Below, in pieces: positions 43,780 through 53,671 of a stretch of 64,000 nucleotides of DNA. The position numbers were made by a program, and so were the translations under genes. Below the pieces are notes generated by a model. That model saw only the letters and a program-made list of their open reading frames with translations. It was not told the DNA's origin and did not search any database. Origin of the DNA: Elizabethkingia bruuniana (lineage in GTDB: Bacteria; Bacteroidota; Bacteroidia; Flavobacteriales; Weeksellaceae); the NCBI RefSeq assembly GCF_002024805.1, contig NZ_CP014337.1, positions 3,038,001 to 3,102,000 of the forward strand, given 5' to 3'. Within the stretch, counting starts at the first letter, position 1. Each line of letters starts with the position of its first letter.

Positions 43780-44112
43780 TTAATTTATTACTGTTAATTC
43801 TGCAATAATTGCTTTGCATTCATTCAGAACACCTTCTCTTAATGTTTCATCTCCGGGCTTTGAACCAGTAGCTTCAAATTGGAATTTATCATTCTCTGGA
43901 AAATATGACCCAGTCATTGCAAAATTTCCGGTAAAATCCTGATCTCCGGTTTTTCCTCTTTGTACACTAAATGTGATTACAAATGGTGGTTTTTGCGGGT
44001 TTACTACATAATTATAGTTAAATGTTACGGTATTCCCTGAAATAATAGCTCTTGCAATTATTTGGCGATTATCAGAGATAATTGTTCTTTCTGTGTTTGT
44101 TGTTGTTTCCAT
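43780..44112 (-). CDS. Phage protein of unknown function downstream of tail gene
   Basis: 110 residues, last gene of the leftward phage operon, with a beta-rich sequence (RQIIARAIISGNTVTFNYNY, FAMTGSYFPENDKFQFEATG) and no membrane or signal segment. Position just after the large tail protein suggests a tail-tip accessory or a small cargo protein. No family recognised. Confidence 0.65.
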   Translation of the reverse strand: METTTNTERTIISDNRQIIARAIISGNTVTFNYNYVVNPQKPPFVITFSVQRGKTGDQDFTGNFAMTGSYFPENDKFQFEATGSKPGDETLREGVLNECKAIIAELTVIN

Positions 44113-44137
44113 TATATTAATTTTTGTTTGCTATTTA

Positions 44138-47100
44138 TTAAGGGTGTATAAATTCTGATCCTGACATGGATATATTTTTTGTCTGTACTTGATCGCCTCC
44201 TGCCAACCGTATACATAGTATTGTAATGCTCCAATTTGACATTCCACCAACAGGTGCATCAGAACCTTGCGCATGAGCAGGCATTGCATACCAGCCATCC
44301 CATTTTTTAGGAGTAGAAGGTCCTGGCTTTTGTTTGCTATTGTCTGTGTCGTAGTAAAACTTTTCATACTGCTTATAATTCGCTGAATCATAAGAAACCC
44401 CAGCTGAATATCTCCAGTAAGTAGTATTTTGATTTAAATCAACATTACACCATCCTTCGGTATCATTTTGATGGGTAGTAATATTCAATTGGCCTCTTAG
44501 GAAATTTTCTAAATCAGCATCAGTGTTGGTACTACCTGCGGGAATAGTAAGCAATGTATAGCTGTCCCAACTATCAGGAATATAATTTGAGAAAATAATC
44601 CCCTGTGAACCCATTTCCATAGTTTTGTTGCCAGAATTGTCATAGACATTGAAAACAAGCTTTCCATTAACGATGCCCATTTCAAAACCTAGTACCCCAT
44701 TCGGGTGATGCATCTGAATTAAGCCTTTATCGATAAATGCTAAAGGAGCTTTATTTTTATTCGCATAATTAGTACCTAAAAAGAATCTAACCGAATCACT
44801 ACCTCGATCAGTAACACCAGTCATTCCGGCATTCCCTCCATTTACATCACCTACGAGCATTGTCCCGGAAGCCACTACATTGCCGTCTACAGTAGTATTC
44901 ATAAAAGAAGTTAACTGACTTACTCTGTTTGCTGTATTCTGCGCATTGTTTGCCTGTGCCATTGCAAGTGCTGTCTGCTGCTCGTTTTGCTTGATTTTAT
45001 TATCAACATCCTCCGGTGCAGGTGTCCAGTCTGTAGACTTGTTACCACTTTCCAACTGTAGCCATGATATTTCAATTCTGCCTGTTAAAAAGGTCATGTA
45101 TAATTTTTCAAAATTGCCACTGTTAGTAAATTGATGTGTAACAATAGTTTCTGTTGTTATGTTAGAAGTATTTGGTATTTCCTCGTAACCTGTACCATTG
45201 TAAAACCTAATATTTCGACCATCGCCTTGTCCTTCAAGTCTTTTAATTTTAAAGGATAGAATGAGTAACCCTTGTTGAACATTGGAAGTATTCCACTTGC
45301 AATATTCAGTTGCATTGGTCAATTGAAATCCCCCAGCTTCCAATTGTAATGATGCCCCACCGCCCATTTCTACAGGTGTTTTTTTGGATTGCAATATTAA
45401 ATTACGACCTCCTACCTGTACATTATTAACCAAAGTTTGGGCGTGATTTTTCGCTGTCTCCATTTTTGCGGTTGCATCCGCAATGGCACGAGCTTCCTCG
45501 GCATCTACTACGCCATCTGCATAGGCATTAGCGGCGATTTTTGCAAGATTATCCTGTGCATCAGAGTAAGCTTTTGCAGCGGCTAAATTATTTTGAGCTT
45601 GTTGGATTCTTGCGGCTTCCTCGATGTCTATTTGTCCATCAGCATAGGCTTCTAGTTGAATTTTTAGAAGATTATCCTGTGCAGTTGCGTATGTTTTAGC
45701 TGCATCTGCTTTATTAGTAGCATCTATAATGGATCTGTTCTCAGCTTCGGAGATTTTTTCATCAGAATAGGCTTTGATTATTGTTTCTTTGAGTGCATCT
45801 TGGGCATCACTGTAAGCCTTGGAGGCTGTGACACTGTCGGTTTTGGATTTCAAAATGCTTGATTCCACATCTTCTGGTGCAGGTGTCCAGTCGGTGGCTT
45901 TGTTGCCACTTTCCAACTGTAGCCATGATATTTCAATTCTGCCAGTTAAAAAAGTCATATACAGGCCTTGAATATTCCCGGAATTACGGAAGCTATACGT
46001 AACAATAGTTTCCGTTGTTATGTTAGAAGTATTTGGTATTTCCTCGTAACCTGTACCATTATAAAACCTAATATTTCGACCGTCTCCAGAGCCTTCAATT
46101 CTTTTAATTTTAAATGACATAGTGAGTAACCCTTGTTGAACATTGGAAGTATTCCACTTGCAATATTCAGTTGCATTTGTCAATTGAAATCCACCAGCTT
46201 CCAATTGCAATGAAGCTCCTCCGCCCATTTCTACAGGTATCATTTTGGATTGTAATATTAAATTTCTACCTCCGACCTGTATGGCATCAATTTTTTCCTG
46301 CACCTGGTTAAGTGCCGGGCTATCGGATGCAAAGGTTACTTTTCCCTTAATTTCAATGCCGTTTTCATTGAAAGCAATATAATCACCGCCTACGGGTGAA
46401 GTCCATCGACCGATGCTTATTTCTTGCGGGTTGATCTGAGCAAAGCCATACGTCATTTTACACACACGGAACCCGTTTTGGATAGATGAAATATAACCCG
46501 CTTCAAAATGGAAGAAATCCGGGTCTTGCTCTACTGTTATTTGATTAGGTGTTACAAGTATGTTTGCATTCGTTCCATTACGTTGGCATTTAATATAAAC
46601 ATACTGGTATACTGCACTAAGATTTAAAATTGTAGTTGCAGGAATGTACCATGTGCGGGGCGTATCTGCTATTGTTGCATGAACAATTCTCCCGGAAGTA
46701 TATCGTAGTGAGGTATAGTTATTTTCTAAGTAGAAATTAACATCAGGCAGAGCGAACTGCTGCATGCGTCCTCCTAACGAAATAAGCTTTGTATTTATGG
46801 ATGCAGGCTTTATATTGTTTACATCAAAGTAACCCTCGGAATCAAAAGTTTTTTCCGAAAGCTCTAATCCGAAATAATAAGCAGCACGAGCAGCAGCAGC
46901 ATTGTACCGTTGCTCTTTAATTATTGTTTGTTGTTGTTTTTCCTGCTTATAAAATTGCCGAACAATAGATGAAGTATAGGTAACATCGGAAAAGTCCGGC
47001 TGTACATCATACGGGTTTTGTAGGTCTTCTGTTAATCCGGTTATACGAACATCAGAATCCAGACTAAATTCAACAGATTTTAAACGGATCATGGAACCCA

Positions 47101-48328
47101 AAGAAAGCTGATAATTCAACGCTTTAAATAATAACGGATCGCTTTCACCTGTATATGTGAAACGCTGAGTACTATTTAAATTTAAATAATCCTGTCCTTT
47201 GGCTTTTAGTAAGGCTTCTGCATTAGTTACATATTGAGCCGGCATTTGGATATCCGACAAAATATAAGTATCACCAACAGCCGGACGTATAACATTGGAC
47301 GGAATATTCCACGCTTTTTCCTCTTTATTTGGTAATAGAGTAAATGTTTTAGTTTGGCTATTGTAACCGTACTCTTTAATTTCCAGTATATACCCAGCTA
47401 ATTGCCCGGTTTGGAAAGTTACTTTAGCAGAAAGCCCTTTGATAAGTACTGTTGTATTACCGTGTCCATCGGTTGCGTTTAAATCAAAATCAATAGTGTT
47501 ATCCGTAAATACAAAAGGATTGTTTGCATCCACAGAGGTCACCGTTCCGATTCTATGCGGGTAGATATCGTCAAAAGTTTCGGTATGTTCAATCACTCCA
47601 TATTTATCAATATTCTTTTCTAAATATGGAACATCAATTCTAAGGCTCTTTTGACCGTTACGATATTTTATCGGTAAGTTTTTATCTGATCCTTTCACAC
47701 GTAACCGGGTTACAATGGAAGCATCCGCCAAAGGTGCTTGTGTAAGTGTTTTTAATCCTTTATTACGCCCGTATTCAAGTGTAATATTTGCCTGTGGTTT
47801 TCTTTCGGTAAAATGTATGCTTTGGTCTGCATCAATCCAGTATTCCAATTTAAATTCATCGGCAATTTTTGCAAGTGCAGAGAGACAATTTATATCGTCA
47901 AAGCTAACAAGCTTTGTTTCGGTATTATCAATGATGCCTTTTGTCCATCCTGACTGATCTCTGTTTGCATTTGTAATTACCAGATCAATCATTTTTTCAG
48001 CCGTTCCCATAATATCAAATGTGGGAACAGTAAGATTATTTAATTCATCATAAAATAGCATTGAAACATCAGTTAAACGATATTTAACTGATTTAAAATT
48101 TAGAGTGTATTGCCATTCTTTTGTCGATTTCTGAACAATAGTCGGAGAATCTAAAAGATAATACCTGCGTCCTTTTACATCTACATAATCACCCATAGCA
48201 AATTCAATCTTTCGCACTAATGCAAAGGACATATTAACCAATTCCTCACCCATGATCCGGGAAGTTATTTTTCCGGTTGGACGAATATTGGCAATAACTG
48301 TATTTCCTCTTTTTATATCGTATCTCAT
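44138..48328 (-). CDS. Large phage tail protein (tail endopeptidase-like/fibre)
   Basis: 1396 residues. The first 450 residues (MRYDIKRGNTVIANIRPTGK, KLEYWIDADQSIHFTERKP, TRLRVKGSDKNLPIKYRNG) resemble the prophage tail-endopeptidase/baseplate hub domain. The second half is fibre-like: two copies of a carbohydrate-binding-like beta module (VQVGGRNLILQSK...DWTPAPEDV) flank three roughly 41-residue helical repeats (AKAYSDAQDNLAKIAANAYA, DGVVDAEEARAIAD). The C-terminus is a beta domain ending GSEFIHP. The start overlaps the stop of the preceding tail gene by four bases. It probably contacts the host surface. Confidence 0.85.
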   Translation of the reverse strand: MRYDIKRGNTVIANIRPTGKITSRIMGEELVNMSFALVRKIEFAMGDYVDVKGRRYYLLDSPTIVQKSTKEWQYTLNFKSVKYRLTDVSMLFYDELNNLTVPTFDIMGTAEKMIDLVITNANRDQSGWTKGIIDNTETKLVSFDDINCLSALAKIADEFKLEYWIDADQSIHFTERKPQANITLEYGRNKGLKTLTQAPLADASIVTRLRVKGSDKNLPIKYRNGQKSLRIDVPYLEKNIDKYGVIEHTETFDDIYPHRIGTVTSVDANNPFVFTDNTIDFDLNATDGHGNTTVLIKGLSAKVTFQTGQLAGYILEIKEYGYNSQTKTFTLLPNKEEKAWNIPSNVIRPAVGDTYILSDIQMPAQYVTNAEALLKAKGQDYLNLNSTQRFTYTGESDPLLFKALNYQLSLGSMIRLKSVEFSLDSDVRITGLTEDLQNPYDVQPDFSDVTYTSSIVRQFYKQEKQQQTIIKEQRYNAAAARAAYYFGLELSEKTFDSEGYFDVNNIKPASINTKLISLGGRMQQFALPDVNFYLENNYTSLRYTSGRIVHATIADTPRTWYIPATTILNLSAVYQYVYIKCQRNGTNANILVTPNQITVEQDPDFFHFEAGYISSIQNGFRVCKMTYGFAQINPQEISIGRWTSPVGGDYIAFNENGIEIKGKVTFASDSPALNQVQEKIDAIQVGGRNLILQSKMIPVEMGGGASLQLEAGGFQLTNATEYCKWNTSNVQQGLLTMSFKIKRIEGSGDGRNIRFYNGTGYEEIPNTSNITTETIVTYSFRNSGNIQGLYMTFLTGRIEISWLQLESGNKATDWTPAPEDVESSILKSKTDSVTASKAYSDAQDALKETIIKAYSDEKISEAENRSIIDATNKADAAKTYATAQDNLLKIQLEAYADGQIDIEEAARIQQAQNNLAAAKAYSDAQDNLAKIAANAYADGVVDAEEARAIADATAKMETAKNHAQTLVNNVQVGGRNLILQSKKTPVEMGGGASLQLEAGGFQLTNATEYCKWNTSNVQQGLLILSFKIKRLEGQGDGRNIRFYNGTGYEEIPNTSNITTETIVTHQFTNSGNFEKLYMTFLTGRIEISWLQLESGNKSTDWTPAPEDVDNKIKQNEQQTALAMAQANNAQNTANRVSQLTSFMNTTVDGNVVASGTMLVGDVNGGNAGMTGVTDRGSDSVRFFLGTNYANKNKAPLAFIDKGLIQMHHPNGVLGFEMGIVNGKLVFNVYDNSGNKTMEMGSQGIIFSNYIPDSWDSYTLLTIPAGSTNTDADLENFLRGQLNITTHQNDTEGWCNVDLNQNTTYWRYSAGVSYDSANYKQYEKFYYDTDNSKQKPGPSTPKKWDGWYAMPAHAQGSDAPVGGMSNWSITILCIRLAGGDQVQTKNISMSGSEFIHP
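45007..45421. repeat. Internal duplication in the tail gene, copy A
   Basis: About 415 nt encoding the second VQVGGRNLILQSK...DWTPAPEDV module; nearly the same DNA recurs at 45867-46281. Confidence 0.85.
45867..46281. repeat. Internal duplication in the tail gene, copy B
   Basis: The first module on the coding strand; differs from copy A mainly around TYSFRNSGNIQGLYM versus THQFTNSGNFEKLYM. Confidence 0.85.
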
Positions 48329-48753
48329 GCGAATTTAACTTGTATTGTTAATTGAAATTTTACAAACACTGTTGGCACATCTTTGAGCCTTTTTAGTGAC
48401 TTTACAAAGCCACTGGTTTTTTTATAGAATACCTTGTACGTTTGGGAATGGTCATATATGTAAAGGTCTTGCCATCCGGGCTTTGCGATTTCTGAAAATA
48501 ACGCCTGATAATAAAACCAGAAATCACCATCATCCGGAGCCATCATAGCGCAACTGAGTGTTACTTCCTTATCTTTAAATTTTGGTGAAGACAAATCATA
48601 TTCCTGCCCGTTTTCCTCCGCCCAATCATTGGAAAGGCTTTCCTTTCTTTCTGGATAATCTAAAAGCCCGGCAGTTCCTGTCTGAATAACTAAATTAAAA
48701 TCTGATAACAGATTTTTACCGTTTAGGGTATCTTTAAATTTATTTGCATTCAT
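48325..48753 (-). CDS. Phage distal-tail-like protein
   Basis: 142 residues between the tape measure and the large tail protein, the usual place of the distal tail or baseplate attachment protein. The sequence (KDKEVTLSCAMMAPDDGDFW, PGWQDLYIYDHSQTYKVFYK, VKFQLTIQVKFA) is a compact beta protein as in that class. Family assignment rests mainly on position. Its stop overlaps the next start (ATGA). Confidence 0.7.
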   Translation of the reverse strand: MNANKFKDTLNGKNLLSDFNLVIQTGTAGLLDYPERKESLSNDWAEENGQEYDLSSPKFKDKEVTLSCAMMAPDDGDFWFYYQALFSEIAKPGWQDLYIYDHSQTYKVFYKKTSGFVKSLKRLKDVPTVFVKFQLTIQVKFA

Positions 48754-48758
48754 GGTTA

Positions 48759-51700
48759 TTACTTTATTATTCCCGCAGCTTGCAGGGCTTTATATTCTTT
48801 AGTCAATGATTCTCCCAAACTATCAATACCTTCATCGATATCGTGTAGTTTTTCGGTATTGTCTGCCGTTCTACGGGTATTCTTTTCAATATCCATTTGT
48901 ACGGCTAATTGACGACTGGCTACTTCCATCATTGCTGCAAAGCCATTTTTCATTATTCCGTTACCTTCCAATATAGCCAGACGCATTCCTGCGGTATTAC
49001 CTGATAATAAATCAATGCTTTCCTGTGATGCTGCTTTATATGCTCCCTGTAAGGAATTAGCACCGCCAATTTCGTTACCGATATTTATTCCGGATTGGTT
49101 GATTAAGTCCATGTAATCCTTTGCCTCTTTGGCAACTTTCATATACATTTCTTGGAACTGCTTCCTTTCATCATCCGTAAGCACACCGTCACCCAGATAT
49201 TCTGCCAAAGCATCCTGAAGCTTCTGCATTTGTGGCTCGATCACTTTTGCCTCCATTCCGGCAATAATCCCTTTCCGCAAAATATCTTCAATATCATCGG
49301 CAAAATCTGCAAAGGATTTCTTTCCGGATAAAATACCCTCACGTATAGAATCCCCGATATTCTGGGCGGTTACTCCGGTAATAGTATCTTTATACTGCTT
49401 TTCAAGTTCCCGGTTCATTTGTTCGATAGAACCGTATTCTTCACGAAGCTTTAGTAATTGGTCATACGCTGCTTTAGCGTCTCCGGTTAGTGGCTTTTCA
49501 GCGTTAAGCTTTGCAAGACGATCGAAAAGTTCATCTGTTAAACCTATGGTTTCGGTTAGGTCGTTGTTTACTGGTGACTTAATGCCAAAGAACTTTTTCA
49601 TAAACTCGGACATCCCTTTGAATGGGGCAATCTTATAGCCTTTCAAGCCTAACAGATCACCAACCTTTGCCATATCTTCTACGGCTCTTGTCTTTCTTCC
49701 TATTCCTAAGAAACCACCGTATTTTTCCGTGTGCATACCCACAACAGTGTCGGCATTTAAAAGGCGTTTTAAAACGGCTTCCTGATCACGGATTATAGAT
49801 TCTTTATTCTTCGTATTGGCTGCCATTTCATCCTTGATATTCTGGATGCGGGCTTTATATACATCATTCAGTTTTAATTCGTCCAGTATACGCTTACGGA
49901 GCATTTCGTTATAATCCAGACCAGATTGAAAAATAGAATCATTATATTTTTTGATTTCCTCCCGTGCTTTACGTTCTGATTCACGAGCAGCTTTGCCAAG
50001 AGAGAATATTCCCGCAACAGCATTAAATGCTTGGCTAATCCCGCCTACAATATCACCAGAAGCAAATGAAGCAAAAGCACCTCCCACATTTTGAGCAATA
50101 CCCATAATTTCTCCTAAAGTATTCAATGTATCAGCAAGCCCTTGGTTGGTATCATCTATTGAGCCTGCAATAGCTTTAAAACCAGAAGCCATTGCTCCCG
50201 CAATATTTGCAGCCATCTGAGCTCTTTTAGCCTGGATATCTTTTAATTTTCCATTGACAATTTCAAGTTTGTTACTCTCGTCCTGAACATCGGCAATACC
50301 TTTCGATTGCTTTGTTTGTATATCTTTTATTAATCTTTCTTTTTCCTTGAGTAAACTATTTTCCTCTACTCCAATACTGAAGGTTGCTTTTATGGCTATT
50401 GCTCTATTAATCTCAGACTCAATAAATTTTTGCTGTTCAGTACTTAAATTGTCTTTAGATATTCTTTGGTATTCCTCTAAAGATGCAATGCGAACTGCTA
50501 ATTCTCGCTTTGTGATCCCCATTAGGTTTTGAGAGAATCTTTCGTAAATAGTTGATTTAGCATATTCTGCCGAGAGTACAGTATTTATTTCACTCTGCTT
50601 TTCACGTTCCAGTTCTGCCAATAAACGGGATGTTTCTTGTGTTGATAAACCTCGCCTTTCTATACTCGCTCGTATAGCAGAGTATTTTTTTACAATTGCG
50701 GTTTTTTGAACTTCAACATCTTGAAAAGAGTTAATAAACTCAGTTGTCATACTGGACAGCTGGTTTTCATAATCTACTAGTAAATTAGATACAATGCTAT
50801 ATTTTCCAGAATCTACACCTTTGTCATTATTCAATTCAGATAATTTCTTTCTTAACAGCTCTATTTTATCCACAAGTAGTGGCACTTTCTCTAGTTGGTG
50901 ATCTAAAGTTGTAGAAAAATTATCCTTTTCGGTTTTATCTCCCCGTATTTCTGCAATTTTCTTAGTGTATAGTTCTAAGTCTGCTTTTTGTTTTGCGGAA
51001 AGTGTTCCGCCAGATTCTACAATACTATCAAGCTTCATTTTATTTTGAGTTAACCAATCATAGAATGAATCCGCCTCGGCTTTAATACCGGAAAACTGTT
51101 TTTTTGCAGCTTCTACACTGTATTCTTTTTCATATTTATAATAATTTTGCCAAGCTTCCTCTCTGTAGGCAATTTCATCTTCAGTCTTTTTAAAGCTTAT
51201 TTTTTTCTCTAGTTCATCATACTGTTCTTTTAACTTACTTCTGGCATCATAAGCTTGTTGATAGGAAACAACTTCTTTTGTTGCATATTCTTTACCGTAT
51301 TTATCAACGGCACGGAGACGTACTTCTCCATTCTTACCCATACGTTGCAAAGCACCATCTAATAACATGATTTCTTGCTGCAATTTTAGAAGGGAACCTT
51401 CGTCGAATACTTCAGCCAATTTCTTTGGCTTTTTCTCTTTTGGTGTTTTTTTCTCTTTACCCAACCAACGTTTCAAACCCATTTTTTCAATAAGTTCATC
51501 ATAACGCTTTTGGGCATCTGCTTCTTTGGTAATGAAACCCATTGCTTTATCACGGGCTTCTTGTGACTCTTTATAAGCATCTTTTACTTCATCCTCTACA
51601 CTTTTACCTAAGAAAGTAGAATTGAACCAATACTTTATACCATCCCCTCTGGTAGGGTTATTTAAGCTTTCGGATGCTTCGGATTGTTTTAATAAAGATT

Positions 51701-52463
51701 CTTTGAATGATTCGACTGCTAATTGAGCGGCGGCTGTAGCTTCAGCACGTGCCATTAATGCCTGTATAAAAGTGTCAGTACCGTCTTTAAATAGCTTTTC
51801 AGCGTCATTTACACCATTAACTTCAACACCTAATTTGTGAAACTCTTGTTGGTTTCCATTAATGAATTTTTGTTTTGCCTTTAGATCATTAGCTAAAGCA
51901 TTCCATTGATTTTGCAATCTATAATATGATGTAATCATACTTGCAGCAGAATCTGCAACAGCTTCTGCCAATTTCTTTTGTTCTGCGGCAATCTTTTCCT
52001 GTTCCTCTTGCCATTCATTAAATTTTACAACAATAGCTGCAACCGCAATCGAAAGTCCCAGTGTAATTGTAGCCATAAGTGCCTGTGCTGCAATGTTAGC
52101 TGCTGTAGCAGAAAGCCCCAAAGAAACTAAAGAAGCAGAAAGGCGTGCATTAACAGCAACCCATAAATTTTTTACAAGAATTAAAGCCCTTGTTGATGCA
52201 GAATCTCTATTTATAAGTACTGTATGAAGTTCTTCTACCGAATTTGCACCTGTTAAACTAGTGCCGACATTTTTTATTGTTTCAACTAAATCCCCGGCAC
52301 CCTTTGCTCCTAAAGCCTGAGCAGCCGTCATTTCCTGATAACGCTTATTGATTGCAGCTACTGAATCATCAACACTTTTTCCGGAAGTAATTAGTTTATT
52401 ATACTCTTCCAGAAGTTGGGGTGAATTGAGAATGAATTCTATATTAATTTGTTCGTCAGCCAT
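48759..52463 (-). CDS. Phage tail tape measure protein
   Basis: 1234 residues, the longest helical protein in the module. It has extended coiled-coil regions (EQKKLAEAVADSAASMITSY, RQKxDLELYTKK-like stretches), two hydrophobic patches (about residues 115-150, AANIAAQALMATITLGLSIA; and about 740-800, MAANIAGAMASGFKAIAGSI) and a C-terminal helical end. This is the standard build of tape measures, which set tail length and help DNA passage. The preceding gene is a frameshifting tail chaperone, as expected. Confidence 0.9.
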   Translation of the reverse strand: MADEQINIEFILNSPQLLEEYNKLITSGKSVDDSVAAINKRYQEMTAAQALGAKGAGDLVETIKNVGTSLTGANSVEELHTVLINRDSASTRALILVKNLWVAVNARLSASLVSLGLSATAANIAAQALMATITLGLSIAVAAIVVKFNEWQEEQEKIAAEQKKLAEAVADSAASMITSYYRLQNQWNALANDLKAKQKFINGNQQEFHKLGVEVNGVNDAEKLFKDGTDTFIQALMARAEATAAAQLAVESFKESLLKQSEASESLNNPTRGDGIKYWFNSTFLGKSVEDEVKDAYKESQEARDKAMGFITKEADAQKRYDELIEKMGLKRWLGKEKKTPKEKKPKKLAEVFDEGSLLKLQQEIMLLDGALQRMGKNGEVRLRAVDKYGKEYATKEVVSYQQAYDARSKLKEQYDELEKKISFKKTEDEIAYREEAWQNYYKYEKEYSVEAAKKQFSGIKAEADSFYDWLTQNKMKLDSIVESGGTLSAKQKADLELYTKKIAEIRGDKTEKDNFSTTLDHQLEKVPLLVDKIELLRKKLSELNNDKGVDSGKYSIVSNLLVDYENQLSSMTTEFINSFQDVEVQKTAIVKKYSAIRASIERRGLSTQETSRLLAELEREKQSEINTVLSAEYAKSTIYERFSQNLMGITKRELAVRIASLEEYQRISKDNLSTEQQKFIESEINRAIAIKATFSIGVEENSLLKEKERLIKDIQTKQSKGIADVQDESNKLEIVNGKLKDIQAKRAQMAANIAGAMASGFKAIAGSIDDTNQGLADTLNTLGEIMGIAQNVGGAFASFASGDIVGGISQAFNAVAGIFSLGKAARESERKAREEIKKYNDSIFQSGLDYNEMLRKRILDELKLNDVYKARIQNIKDEMAANTKNKESIIRDQEAVLKRLLNADTVVGMHTEKYGGFLGIGRKTRAVEDMAKVGDLLGLKGYKIAPFKGMSEFMKKFFGIKSPVNNDLTETIGLTDELFDRLAKLNAEKPLTGDAKAAYDQLLKLREEYGSIEQMNRELEKQYKDTITGVTAQNIGDSIREGILSGKKSFADFADDIEDILRKGIIAGMEAKVIEPQMQKLQDALAEYLGDGVLTDDERKQFQEMYMKVAKEAKDYMDLINQSGINIGNEIGGANSLQGAYKAASQESIDLLSGNTAGMRLAILEGNGIMKNGFAAMMEVASRQLAVQMDIEKNTRRTADNTEKLHDIDEGIDSLGESLTKEYKALQAAGIIK

Positions 52464-52465
52464 GA

Positions 52466-52681
52466 TTATTGAATTTCAGTACCGAAGAAATTTTCCAGTT
52501 CTTCATCGGTGGATATTGTTTTTGGTGTTTCTTTACCCTTTCTCAGTTTTGGAGCATCAGCAAGCATTAAGAGTAATTGTGTAAATGGAGTATCCAGTAT
52601 TTTGTTTTGGCTCCAACCTGTTTTTTCTGCAATCGTGTAAATGAACCCTAAGACGCTATGAAAGCTTTCACTTTTTAACTC
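52466..52681 (-). CDS. Tail assembly chaperone, -1 frameshift extension
   Basis: A 71-codon open frame with no start of its own: ELKSESFHSVLGFIYTIAEK, ..., TDEELENFFGTEIQ. It is in the -1 phase relative to the upstream gene and overlaps its end, so a -1 ribosomal shift near AAGGAAAAGG (about 52686-52696) would make a longer G-T-type fusion. It lies directly before the tape measure gene, where many tailed phages have exactly this arrangement. The slip site is not a textbook heptamer. Confidence 0.65.
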   Translation of the reverse strand, partial: ELKSESFHSVLGFIYTIAEKTGWSQNKILDTPFTQLLLMLADAPKLRKGKETPKTISTDEELENFFGTEIQ

Positions 52682-53160
52682 GCCTTTTCCTTTGGACTCG
52701 GATTGACCATCGGTTTCGTTATCCTCGTCCTCCGAATCAATCTGATAGTGGCGATAAAATCCTCAACACCGCCATGGGTTATTAAAATATTGAATAGAAA
52801 TAAAAAGTGTTGTTCAGTAAGCCTTCCTCGTAACCACCACGCCAAAGGTTTATGTAACCAGTTTAGGTATGGAGAATTCAGAAAACCTAAAGCAACTATT
52901 TCATGTACTTTCTTTCCATGATCCGCATAAGCTTTCACTGCTTCCGGAAGGCTCAAATCCTTATCGTTGATCGCTCCCATTGAAAGGTACTTTAATGCTA
53001 TTTTTAATAGTGTTCGCCCCGTAGGGTGAAATAGTACCAGTTTGAAATTTTTCTTTCTAAATATCCTAAGAAAAAGAGGTGCCGTGACTGGCACTGGAAC
53101 ACCTCTTTTTAATAATAGATCGGGAGCGAGTTTTTCAATATCAATTGATTTCTCGTCCAT
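52675..53160 (-). CDS. Tail assembly chaperone (G-type)
   Basis: 161 residues: a short acidic start (MDEKSIDIEKLAPDLLLKRG), then helical hydrophobic segments (KPLAWWLRGRLTEQHFLFLF, NILITHGGVEDFIATI), ending in a basic tail PSPKEKAS. Position between tail tube and tape measure plus the -1 extension points to the chaperone that coats the tape measure during tail assembly. Its start overlaps the tail tube stop by one base. The family was not recognised by sequence. Confidence 0.65.
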   Translation of the reverse strand: MDEKSIDIEKLAPDLLLKRGVPVPVTAPLFLRIFRKKNFKLVLFHPTGRTLLKIALKYLSMGAINDKDLSLPEAVKAYADHGKKVHEIVALGFLNSPYLNWLHKPLAWWLRGRLTEQHFLFLFNILITHGGVEDFIATIRLIRRTRITKPMVNPSPKEKAS

Positions 53161-53633
53161 TATGGTAGTTTTTTAAGCTGAGGCTGTGATAAAACTTTAA
53201 CTGTACAATCAATTAATGCAATACCATTTCTCACCAGTTTGAAATTTTTCTTTGCGATAATCTTTACCTTTGGGTATGTGATCTGGTGATTACTGTCCGT
53301 TATGAAGCGTAATGCCGTTACAAATCCTAAGTTTTTACCAAATGTAAATGCTGAATCTACTACAGTTCCGGTTGGGAAAAGTTTTTGTAAGGTTGCAGTA
53401 TCGAATTGGAAAGTTGAAAATTTCCCGTTTGTTGCTCCGGGTTCTACCAAAGATTCAATAGGATCATCATCCTGATCGCTGAATTCATCCTGAATGTTTA
53501 GATCATCATCGACAAACTCAACAGAGTTTCGATAAGTTTTACAAAGTTCTGTAAACTTTGCATCTGCCGGAATAGAGCCATCAACTTCTACAGGTGCGCT
53601 CTCCAATGCTTTAGTTCCAAATAATGTTGACAT
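53160..53633 (-). CDS. Phage tail tube protein
   Basis: 157 residues: N-terminal acidic loop (FVDDDLNIQDEFSDQDDDP) in a beta-rich protein (FSTFQFDTATLQKLFPTGTV, SNHQITYPKVKIIAKKNFKL). Size, composition and place ahead of the chaperone and tape measure fit the tube subunit of a non-contractile tail; no separate sheath gene is seen in the leftward block. Confidence 0.7.
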   Translation of the reverse strand: MSTLFGTKALESAPVEVDGSIPADAKFTELCKTYRNSVEFVDDDLNIQDEFSDQDDDPIESLVEPGATNGKFSTFQFDTATLQKLFPTGTVVDSAFTFGKNLGFVTALRFITDSNHQITYPKVKIIAKKNFKLVRNGIALIDCTVKVLSQPQLKKLP

Positions 53634-53671
53634 TTTAATTTATGTTTAAATGGTTATTAAATAGTTTTTAA

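Noticed and set aside
45400-45850. Diversity-generating retroelement target in the tail gene
   Set aside because: No reverse transcriptase or template repeat was seen; the repeats are helical modules and a plain duplication.
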